Source: Oscillospiraceae bacterium
GTDB taxonomy: Bacteria > Bacillota > Clostridia > Oscillospirales > Oscillospiraceae
Direction: 5' to 3'
Length of the DNA: 64,000 bases
Assembly: GCA_022846095.1 (NCBI GenBank)
Contig: AP025583.1
Span: forward strand, 3,621,279-3,685,278
Every line of letters starts with the position of its first letter. Positions within the stretch are counted from its first letter, which is position 1. This document shows positions 43,001 through 48,776 of this stretch, in pieces. The position numbers and the translations under genes are program-made. The notes below the pieces were generated by a model. It was not told where the DNA came from. It ran no database searches and was given only the letters and a program-made list of their open reading frames with translations.

Positions 43001-43937
43001 CTCCGGCACGCTGGAGATTACGGTGAAGCCCGCCCCGGCGGCGGGTGTGATCTCCTACTCCACCGGCGGGGGGCGGGTCCAACTCCAGCTCTCCGACTTC
43101 CAAAACGCCTGCGCCGCCCGGCAGGAGGGCGCCTTTGTAAGCGCCGTGTTTACGCTTCCCGCCTCCCAGGCGGGCAGGCTGTACTACAACTACACCGGGC
43201 CCAGCCAATACGACTCCACCGTCACCCCCTCCCTGTCCTACCGCGCCTCCGGCACGCCGTCCCTGGCCCTGGTGAGCTTTGTGCCCCGGGCGGGCTACGC
43301 CGGGACGGTTACCATCCCCTATACGGCGGTGGATTCCGACGGGGCCTCCTACAGCGCCCTGGTGCAGATCACGGTCACCCCGCCCGCGTCCTCCTCCCAC
43401 TTCAGCGACATGGAAGGCTACGCCTGGGCGGCGGCCTCGGTGGACTACCTGTATGAAAACGGCGTAATCTCCGGTGCGTTCGCCGGGCGTTACCTGCCCG
43501 GCAGCGACATCACCCGGGGCGATTTTATCCTCATGCTCACCCGGGCCCTCGACCTGAGCGCCCAGGGCGGCGCCGGCTTCCCGGACGTGCCCGCGGGCAG
43601 CTACTGTGCCGCGGCGGTGGAGACCGCCCAGGTGCTGGGCATCACCCAGGGGGACGGCGGGAACTTCTACCCCGGGCGCTCCCTCACCCGCCAGGAGGCC
43701 GCCCTGTTCCTCTACCGCGCCATGCGCGCCGACGGCTGGAGCCTCCCCGAAGGGAGCCCCGCCTCCCTCGCCGCCTTCCCCGACGGGGGCGGCGTGGCGG
43801 AGTACGCCGCCCCCGCCATGGCCGCCATGGTGGAGCAGGGCGTGCTCAAGGGCGACGGGGCCGGACGGCTCAACCCCGGCGGGACCCTGAGCCGCGCCGA
43901 GACCGCGGTCATCCTGCACAGGGCCCTCACCCTGTAA
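40026..43937 (+). CDS. SLH surface protein with Big-2-like domains and seven 118-residue repeats
   Basis: A 1303-aa secreted protein: signal peptide (residues 1-27, ending LPALAG), three Ig-like (Big-2 type) domains (about 35-295, with VTAGTTxIT-like texts), then seven tandem repeats of about 117-119 residues (about 297-1120), each with a CRD/LYYGY/YYR..SP/FVPA.GYTGTVEI/FTAW core. Three C-terminal SLH domains finish it (about 1125-1303). The SLH set is at the C-terminus here and at the N-terminus in the preceding protein. AAAGGAG precedes the ATG, 27 bp after the previous stop. Function is likely cell-wall-anchored adhesion or S-layer structure. Confidence 0.88.
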   Translation: MNNRLRRALSLLLACSLALSLALPALAGEGGEDAGLQVTLEPGRLELQLGAAEQGTLTARVSGAAEGETPAFTWSTDDASVVQVVEEDGGGSASVTALAPGQTRITVTADAGGKSGSAACDVVIQHAAAASLTLTPAGVTLDAGQERQVGVSVSPSGADATDVAWKSSSERVVTVSPAAGDIVTLTARAPGEAAVTATAGSGASAVCTVTVPGVTLSDSSATLLSGNTQTLTASLFGGIGSAVEWSSSNEVVAQVSYGVVSARNEGTAVITATAAGTSYSASCTVTVRENTAGILDGGSAAVGQPLQFSSLASDLNRQCRSALGAGLSYITGLSVPTQAGVLYYGYVSESDTGAGVGTTERYYYSGGGSGVRQLENVCFVPNSDYTGSTADISYTGYTSDARFFRGTIRVEITRSSAITYSTSGKSPVLFQASDFNNVCRDRNGRDLDYVTFSLPTASKGTLYYNYTGSSLDAKVSDATAYYRSGSPGLGQISFVPAQDSAGSVTIQYTAYDTRGNSFSGRVVINLSQGGGSGDISYSTAKGRAVSFTASAFNTLCRDLTGSSLDRVRFDLPSASRGTLYYGYKSSGSYDAKVSASKSYYRSSSPYLSQVSFVPASGFTGTVEIAFTGWSDDGDRFTGTVSVKVGSGSGSGAELSYSTARDRALDLDAGDFNDLCRDETGYALDRVRFDLPSASRGTLYYGYKSSGSYDAKVSESKSYYRASSPYLSDVTFVPASGYTGTVEIGFTAWSTDGDKFTGTLSIQVGSGTGSGRALSYSTARNRALELDSGDFNDFCRDETGAALDRVRFELPAASKGTLYYGYKSSSSYDAKVSASKSYYRASSPYLSDVTFVPASGYTGTVEIAFTAWDVDGGRCDGVLEIAVGGRADARVSCSVTSGRVLTLDDGDFNALSRDETGAALHYLRFDALPPSSQGVLYYDYTSAEQYDGKVSASKRYYRASSPYLNRVAFVPAAGYTGTAEIAFTAWDADGEEFSGTLEITVKPAPAAGVISYSTGGGRVQLQLSDFQNACAARQEGAFVSAVFTLPASQAGRLYYNYTGPSQYDSTVTPSLSYRASGTPSLALVSFVPRAGYAGTVTIPYTAVDSDGASYSALVQITVTPPASSSHFSDMEGYAWAAASVDYLYENGVISGAFAGRYLPGSDITRGDFILMLTRALDLSAQGGAGFPDVPAGSYCAAAVETAQVLGITQGDGGNFYPGRSLTRQEAALFLYRAMRADGWSLPEGSPASLAAFPDGGGVAEYAAPAMAAMVEQGVLKGDGAGRLNPGGTLSRAETAVILHRALTL
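41277..43391 (+). repeat. Tandem 351-357-bp repeats within the second SLH gene
   Basis: Repeat units begin at 41277, 41628, 41985, 42342, 42693 and 43050 (a more divergent unit lies before them, from about 40912). Spacing is 351 or 357 bp. Units starting at 41628, 41985 and 42342 are the most alike at DNA level, with long identical runs such as CTACTACGGCTA and GACGCAAAGGTCTCCG, so recent duplication or gene conversion is likely and copy number may vary between strains. Confidence 0.9.
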
Positions 43938-43960
43938 ACTGAGAGAAGAGGTGCTGCCTT

Positions 43961-44671
43961 TTGTCAAACGACGACCAGTCGCCTATGGAGCCGGCCGCCC
44001 CGCCCCCGCCCTCGCTGGGGCAGATTGTGGGCGCCCGGTGTGAGCTGCGCAGCCAGGAGGACAACAGCCTTGTGTTCCTCGGGCGGATCCAGGGCTTTGA
44101 CGGCAGGGCCGTGACGGTCTATGCCGCGGCGGGGGGCGAGGTCCCCCCGGTCATCTACAATACCCCCTTCAAGCTCGTCATCCGCGCGCCGGGGCGCTCC
44201 GCCCTGGTCTGGCGCGGGAAAATCTGCGGCAGCGCCCGCGGCTTCTGGAAGCTGGACCAGCTCTCCGTCTTTCACTACGCCGAGCACCGCGCCCACTTCC
44301 GCCAGCCCGTCTCCCTGCCCGCCAGGGTGCTGTGCATCAACAGCCTGCACGGCTCCTCCCCCAGGCGCTTTTCCCCCTCCCTCCTCCAGCCCTGCCGCGT
44401 CATGGACGTCAGCCTGAGCGGGGTCCGCCTGCGCTGCCGGGAGGCCTTCGTCCGGGGGGACTGGCTGCTGCTGACCGGGCTGGATCTGCTCTCCGACGGG
44501 GAGCCGCCCTTCGCCCCCACCTGCCGGGTCTGCTGGGCGGACCGGCTCCAGGGCAACGAGTTCCTCTTCGGCTGCTCCTTCTCCCCCATGGGCCTCCAGG
44601 AGCAGGACCGGCTGTGCGCCGCCATCTTTACTCTGCAGCGGCGCGATATTTTCAGCCACCGCAAGGATTAG
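43961..44671 (+). CDS. Second PilZ domain protein (YcgR-like architecture)
   Basis: A 236-aa protein with an N-terminal beta-barrel-like region (about residues 18-105) and a C-terminal PilZ domain. c-di-GMP-binding residues are present: R110/R114 (HRAHFRQP) and D149, S151, G154 (DVSLSG). This two-domain layout resembles YcgR flagellar-brake proteins. It starts at TTG 43961 with a GAGG site upstream, 23 bp after the SLH gene. Whether it acts on the flagellar motor, type IV pili or secretion cannot be decided from sequence. Confidence 0.88.
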   Translation: MSNDDQSPMEPAAPPPPSLGQIVGARCELRSQEDNSLVFLGRIQGFDGRAVTVYAAAGGEVPPVIYNTPFKLVIRAPGRSALVWRGKICGSARGFWKLDQLSVFHYAEHRAHFRQPVSLPARVLCINSLHGSSPRRFSPSLLQPCRVMDVSLSGVRLRCREAFVRGDWLLLTGLDLLSDGEPPFAPTCRVCWADRLQGNEFLFGCSFSPMGLQEQDRLCAAIFTLQRRDIFSHRKD

Positions 44672-44700
44672 CGCCATGCTTGAGAAGGGCCGGTGATTGT

Positions 44701-45555
44701 ATGAAACAGGGCGGAAAGCGCCTCATCCCCTCCCCCCGCAGAGCCAGGCGCAAGGCCCGGCGCAGGGCCGCGCTCAAGGCGCTGCTGTGCGCCATGCTGG
44801 TCCTGGCGCTGGCCTCCGGGGGGCTGCTGGCGGCCTATTACGCCGGCCTGCACCGCGCAAACGCCCAGCTGGAGGCCCTGGCCAGGCGGGTGGAGCCGGA
44901 GCGGCAGGCGCTTCAGCCACAGCACGGCGCCGCCCCGGCCCCCTCCGGGAGCCCTCCTCCCTCGGACACGCCGGAGGCGGAGCCGGAGCGGCTCGCCCTC
45001 TACCGGCCGCTGGCGGAGGAGAACCCCGATCTGGTTGGCTGGATAGCAATCGCCGGCACGGCGGTCAACTACCCGGTGATGCAGCGCCCGGGCGACGGGC
45101 GCTACTACCTCACCCACGGCTTCGACGGCGGCCTGGCGGTGGGCGGCCTCCCCTTTCTGGACGAGGGCTGCGGCCTGGACGATCCCGCGCTGCTGGTCTA
45201 CGGCCACTACATGAAAAACGGGGCCATCTTCACCCCCCTGCTCTCCTACCGGGAGCGGGACTTCTGGGCCGAACACCCCACCGTGCGGCTGGATACCCTG
45301 GCGCAGGAGCGCACCTACTCCGTCCTGGCCGCCTTCCCCGCCAGAGTGCTGCGCCGGGACGAGGCAGGATTCCGCTACTACGTCCTGCCCGACAACGGGG
45401 AGAGCTTCGCCGCCTATCTGGAGGAGATCCGCGCCGCCTCGGTCTACGACACCGGGGTACAGGCCCAGTGGGGGGATCAGCTCCTGGTGCTCTCTACCTG
45501 CTCCTACCACACGGAGAACGGGCGCTTTGTGGTGGTGGCCCGGCGGGATTCATAG
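44701..45555 (+). CDS. Class B sortase
   Basis: Sortases attach surface proteins to peptidoglycan by cutting an LPXTG-like motif. The 284-aa product has a basic N-terminus and one membrane segment (about residues 26-48), a Pro-rich spacer, and the class B catalytic domain: ENPDLVGWIAIAGTAVNYPV, HGF..G.PFLD, H169 (YGHYMKNG), C267 (LSTCSYH) and R275 (GRFVVVARR). The likely substrate in this window is the thioester/Cna-B-like adhesin at 48777-50801, which ends in VPKTG plus a membrane anchor. The ribosome-binding site is weak. A strong terminator follows. Confidence 0.92.
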   Translation: MKQGGKRLIPSPRRARRKARRRAALKALLCAMLVLALASGGLLAAYYAGLHRANAQLEALARRVEPERQALQPQHGAAPAPSGSPPPSDTPEAEPERLALYRPLAEENPDLVGWIAIAGTAVNYPVMQRPGDGRYYLTHGFDGGLAVGGLPFLDEGCGLDDPALLVYGHYMKNGAIFTPLLSYRERDFWAEHPTVRLDTLAQERTYSVLAAFPARVLRRDEAGFRYYVLPDNGESFAAYLEEIRAASVYDTGVQAQWGDQLLVLSTCSYHTENGRFVVVARRDS

Positions 45556-45562
45556 GAAAAAA

Positions 45563-45595
45563 GGCCGGGCCTCCCCAATTTGGGGAGGCCCGGCC
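45563..45595. terminator. Bidirectional terminator between the sortase and AAA+ genes
   Basis: A perfect 14-bp GC-rich inverted repeat (arms 45563-45576 and 45582-45595) with an AATTT loop. A4-6 precedes the stem and CTCTTTT follows it on the plus strand; the minus strand is followed by TTTTTT. It lies between two convergent genes and can serve both. Confidence 0.88.
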
Positions 45596-45610
45596 CTCTT
45601 TTATCCGGTC

Positions 45611-47026
45611 TCAGCCGCCGGGCGGCGCGGGGATCAGCCGCTTGTCCTCCATACCGCCCTCCAGACGGAGCGGTCCGTCCGAAAAGCGCCCCGCCTGCTC
45701 CATAAAAAAGGGGGAGAGGTAGCCCTCGATAATCCCCACGTGGGAGCGCGCCGAGAAGGCGCCCCGCCCTGCCGTGCGGTCGATGATGGGCTGGATGATC
45801 CGGGGCGAAATATAGGCCAGCCGCAGCCCGTATTCCAGCGCCAGCGCGGCGATCTGCTTGGCGACGACCAGAACCCGGAAGGTGTCGTCCATGGGGCGGA
45901 AGCCCACAAAGCCCCCGAAGCGCCCGGCGATCTCCCGCAGGCAGCCGTTGGCAGCCAGCTGCCGCCGCCCACGCTCGTCCGCGGCGAAAATACGCTCCGC
46001 CAGGGCCGCGGCGTCGGCCCCGCCGGGCGCGCCGCCTGGCTCCTCCCCCGGCGCGAAGCCGATGGCGGAGCGGGGCTGTCCCAGGTCCGCGTTGGTGGTG
46101 AAGAGGAAAATACAGTGGTGGAACTCCAGCTCCCGCCTGTGCCCGCTCAGCTCCCGGCGCGCGGCGCAGCGGCCCTCGTCCAGGATGGCCATAAAGACCT
46201 TGATCACCTCGGGGTGGGCCTTTTCCAGTTCGTCGAAGAGGAACACCGTCCTGGGGTGGTCGGCCGCGCTCTCCAGGATCGGGCTGTCGTCGTAGCCCAC
46301 GTAGCCCGGCGGCGCGCCGGTAAGGCGGTAGGCCGAGTGGGCCTCGGTAAAGCCGTTGAGGTCGGTCCACACCGTCCGGTAGGGATCGTCCCCGCAGTGG
46401 CGGTTGAGCACCTGCGCCACGTGCTTGCACAGCTCGGACTTGCCCACCCCCGTGGGGCCGTGGAGGATCAGGGAGAGGGGACGGGCCGGGCTGCGCTTGC
46501 TAACGTGGGTAAAGAGCTTGAAGGCCACCGTCTCCACCGCCTCCCGCTGCCCCAGCACGTACTCCTCCAGCTCCCGGGCCAGGACCCGGTAGTCCGGGAT
46601 GGCCGGCGCCTCCCGCTGCGGCAGGCGCACCTGCGCCGGGTCCGTCAGCGTGCGGGCGGGTACCGGGGCGGGCGACGGGGCCGGTGTTGGAGCCGGGGCC
46701 GCCGCCGCGGGGGCGGCCCCCATGCTCTTCAGGCAGTGCTGCAGCTCCTCAAAGCTGCCGAAGGCCTGGCGCCCGCTGCGGAACAGGGCCCGGGCCGCCG
46801 GATTGCCCCCGCAGTAGGTGACGGGGGTGCGCACGAACATAATATAGCCCCCCGGGTCCTTCCAGAAGCCCACACCGGCGCTGGGGGGGCTGCATCCGGG
46901 CAGCAGGGCGCAGTTTTCAAACTCATAGGTGCTGTTCTGCCGGGCGCTGCGCTCGATCTGCGCCCGCAGGTATTGGAAATCCTGTTCCCCGCCCCTGGAA
47001 AAGGCGAGCAGCGAATGGTTCTGCAT
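45611..47026 (-). CDS. ClpA/ClpB-type AAA+ unfoldase-like ATPase
   Basis: A 471-aa single-ring AAA+ protein of the Clp/Hsp100 D2 type. Residues 1-100 are an unrecognised domain; 103-128 is an Ala/Pro linker; the ATPase module follows with Walker A GPTGVGKS (190-197), the substrate-threading pore loop GYVGY (241-245, in LTGAPPGYVGYDD), Walker B FLFDE (262-266) and sensor TTN. It lacks the ClpB N-domain, the first ring and the middle coil, and I saw no ClpP-binding loop. It is the last gene of an operon after a ThiF/E1-like enzyme, 7 bp away. It may remodel a substrate handled by that operon. Confidence 0.88.
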   Translation of the reverse strand: MQNHSLLAFSRGGEQDFQYLRAQIERSARQNSTYEFENCALLPGCSPPSAGVGFWKDPGGYIMFVRTPVTYCGGNPAARALFRSGRQAFGSFEELQHCLKSMGAAPAAAAPAPTPAPSPAPVPARTLTDPAQVRLPQREAPAIPDYRVLARELEEYVLGQREAVETVAFKLFTHVSKRSPARPLSLILHGPTGVGKSELCKHVAQVLNRHCGDDPYRTVWTDLNGFTEAHSAYRLTGAPPGYVGYDDSPILESAADHPRTVFLFDELEKAHPEVIKVFMAILDEGRCAARRELSGHRRELEFHHCIFLFTTNADLGQPRSAIGFAPGEEPGGAPGGADAAALAERIFAADERGRRQLAANGCLREIAGRFGGFVGFRPMDDTFRVLVVAKQIAALALEYGLRLAYISPRIIQPIIDRTAGRGAFSARSHVGIIEGYLSPFFMEQAGRFSDGPLRLEGGMEDKRLIPAPPGG

Positions 47027-47033
47027 GGTTTTC

Positions 47034-47939
47034 TCACTCCCCAATCCTTGTGTCGGCAAACCTGCCCGCCAGCGCGGAGAGGTCCTCCGCGCCGCCGCAC
47101 AGCGGACAGGCCTCCTCCCCGTACCGCGGGCTGTTGGGGTGCTGGGGGATCCACAGCGCCTCGTCGAAGCAGGACAGCTCCCCCGCCCCGCAGCGGTCCA
47201 GGATGGGCATGTCCAGCAGCGCCCCGGCCTCCGGATACATGCGGATCAGCACAAAATTCCGGTCCCTGACCTGCTCCAGCAGCCTGGCGTAGGGGCCGTC
47301 CCCGCTGCCGTAGAGGAGCAGCATCAGCGCGATCTGCCCCTTGAGGGCGTTCAGCCGCTGGGTGGCGAAAATGGAGGCGCCCTCCGAGGTCACGTCGTTT
47401 TCAAAGCCCCGGCGGTAGGCCCGGTAGCGGCTCTCCAGCGCGCAGCGGGGGCAGCCCCCGGTGGTCACCCCGGGGTAGCTGAAATAGACTTCGCCCGCCA
47501 GCCCGCCCCGGTAGAGCTGCGCGGCCAGATAGGGCGTGCCCAGCTTCAGGGCCAGCCGGGCCGACCGGGCCTGGGCGGGGAAGGCGTCGGTGCACCCGGC
47601 CAATAAAATGTCCTCCGGCCGCTCCAGCGCCGCCCGGCCCAGCAAAGTCTCCAGAAAGCCGTCCTCCATGCCGTCGTCCAGGAAGCGCCGCACCGCGGCG
47701 ACCCGGGTTCCGGGCCGGATCCGGCGGATGCTGCGGCGGATGCAGTCCACCTTATAGCGCCCCGCCTCCCGGGCGCAGACCCCCTGGGTCGCCACGTTGG
47801 CGGCCTCCACCCGGTCCCCGTCGATGAGGATAAAGCGCCCCACCCCGGCCCGCGCCAAATCCTCCAGCCAGCTCCGGGCGCCCCCCGTGCCGATGCACAC
47901 CACCGTTTTCGCCGCCAGGAGCGCGGCCTCGCCGTTCAC
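47034..47939 (-). CDS. ThiF/E1-like adenylating enzyme with zinc-finger cysteines
   Basis: A 301-aa protein with the ThiF/MoeB/UBA1 nucleotide-binding fold: G17-T-G-G-A-R-S23, then FILIDGDRVEAANVATQ with D40, D42 and N48 of the adenylation site. The usual Arg in the N-x-x-R-Q signature is Thr here. Two CxxC pairs (GCPRC in the middle, CPLC near the C-terminus) suggest zinc binding. E1-like enzymes activate the C-terminus of a ubiquitin-like protein or peptide with ATP. No ubiquitin-like protein was seen nearby. The GTG start at 47939 overlaps the upstream stop (GTGA). The substrate is unknown. Confidence 0.85.
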   Translation of the reverse strand: MNGEAALLAAKTVVCIGTGGARSWLEDLARAGVGRFILIDGDRVEAANVATQGVCAREAGRYKVDCIRRSIRRIRPGTRVAAVRRFLDDGMEDGFLETLLGRAALERPEDILLAGCTDAFPAQARSARLALKLGTPYLAAQLYRGGLAGEVYFSYPGVTTGGCPRCALESRYRAYRRGFENDVTSEGASIFATQRLNALKGQIALMLLLYGSGDGPYARLLEQVRDRNFVLIRMYPEAGALLDMPILDRCGAGELSCFDEALWIPQHPNSPRYGEEACPLCGGAEDLSALAGRFADTRIGE

Positions 47940-48157
47940 GCCCCCTCCCCCCGCGGCCCGGCGCCCAGCGCCAGCAGCGCCGCGCCCGCCGCCGCAGGCG
48001 GCAGCAGCCAGAGCGGCAGGCGGGACAGGGCCAGCGCGCCCACGCACAGCCCGGCCGTGGCCGCCAGCTGCCCCAGCGGCGTGCGCCGCCGCCGCACAGC
48101 CAGCACCGCCGCCGCCACGTAGGCGAGAAATCCCGCCTGGATCAAAAGCGCCTCCAT
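47936..48157 (-). CDS. Small two-helix membrane protein in the E1/AAA+ operon
   Basis: A 73-aa hydrophobic protein with two predicted membrane segments (about residues 4-21 and 32-64), joined by a basic loop RRRRTPLG that suggests a cytoplasmic turn. It overlaps the E1-like gene by 4 bp, so it is probably part of the same functional unit. I do not recognise the family. Confidence 0.7.
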   Translation of the reverse strand: MEALLIQAGFLAYVAAAVLAVRRRRTPLGQLAATAGLCVGALALSRLPLWLLPPAAAGAALLALGAGPRGEGA

Positions 48158-48170
48158 CCATCCGCCCTCC

Positions 48171-48554
48171 TCAAAACGGCTCCCCCGTGTCGATGTAGCG
48201 CTGGGTCATATCGGCCCAGAGCCCCGCCACCCGCTCCGCCTCCCGGCAGCCGGGGACGGGCCTGTCCCAGCAGACGTAGGCCCCCCGCCCGCCCTGCATG
48301 CGGTGGGTGGTGTGAAAATCGTCGGGGCGCCCCCCGTAGTCCGGGGCCTCCAAAATGTACGCGCGGTAACCGGCCTCCTCCCGGACAATTCGGAACCGGT
48401 AGCGCGCCGCGCCCCCCGCCGGGGTGCAGGCGAAAATATAGGCCGCGCCCTCCCCGTCCGGCCCACGCAGCAGATCCGCCGCCAGGCCCAGCACAAAGGA
48501 GGCCGCGATGACCAGCACCCCCGCCCCGGCCAGGGCGTCGCTAATCCCTCCCAT
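48171..48554 (-). CDS. Membrane-anchored 127-aa protein of unknown function
   Basis: One N-terminal membrane helix (about residues 9-28) is followed by a beta-rich soluble domain of about 95 residues. Notable features are H81 and H84, then GAYVCWDRPV with C95-W96, and a helical end AERVAGLWADMTQRYIDTGEPF given here as AERVAGLWADMTQRYIDTG. The order histidines, a G-x-Y-V-C-W strand, a Trp-containing helix is loosely reminiscent of compact E2/UBC-like domains, which would suit the E1-like neighbour, but this is speculation. It is the first sizeable gene of the operon. Its ribosome-binding site is poor, and its ATG lies 6 bp after the stop of a 22-codon ORF. Confidence 0.7.
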   Translation of the reverse strand: MGGISDALAGAGVLVIAASFVLGLAADLLRGPDGEGAAYIFACTPAGGAARYRFRIVREEAGYRAYILEAPDYGGRPDDFHTTHRMQGGRGAYVCWDRPVPGCREAERVAGLWADMTQRYIDTGEPF

Positions 48555-48560
48555 GCCGGG

Positions 48561-48629
48561 TCAATGGAAGGTGCCAGCGGGGATCTGCCCCTGGCCGCCG
48601 CCGCACAGGGCGGTTGCTCCATGCCTCAT
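48561..48629 (-). CDS. 22-codon small ORF leading the E1/AAA+ operon
   Basis: An ATG at 48629 with a strong GGAGGGACAAGG ribosome-binding site opens a 22-codon frame (starting MRHGATALCGGGQGQ and ending IPAGTFH, stop at 48561-48563). The following gene starts 6 bp later with a poor site of its own, so the small ORF is probably translated and coupled to it. It could be a leader peptide, or a peptide substrate for the E1-like enzyme as in microcin C systems. It is too short to prove from sequence. Confidence 0.5.
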   Translation of the reverse strand: MRHGATALCGGGQGQIPAGTFH

Positions 48630-48700
48630 CCTTGTCCCTCCTTCCATTTTATCTGCCTCTTATTATTTGTCCTTTTGATCCATTTTAAACCAGTTGAATC

Positions 48701-48742
48701 AAACAGGACGGCGCATGGCCGAAGCCATGCGCCGTCCTGTTT
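48701..48742. terminator. Strong terminator downstream of the adhesin gene
   Basis: A perfect 19-bp inverted repeat (arms 48701-48719 and 48724-48742) closed by a CGAA tetraloop (TTCG on the minus strand), with A/T ends giving T-runs on both sides. It ends the minus-strand adhesin gene (stop at 48777) and separates it from the E1/AAA+ operon, whose promoter must lie in the AT-rich stretch 48645-48700. Confidence 0.88.
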
Positions 48743-48776
48743 TTATAGACAACTGGCGGGAGAAGATCACCAGAGC

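Noticed and set aside
41277-43391. CRISPR array or other repeat array
   Set aside because: Units are 351-357 bp, in frame, and encode a repeated protein domain, with no short repeats and spacers.
48206-48622. 138-aa minus-strand frame overlapping the 127-aa gene
   Set aside because: It is Arg/Pro/Gly-rich without structure; the other frame has a membrane helix, a folded-looking domain and operon-consistent spacing.
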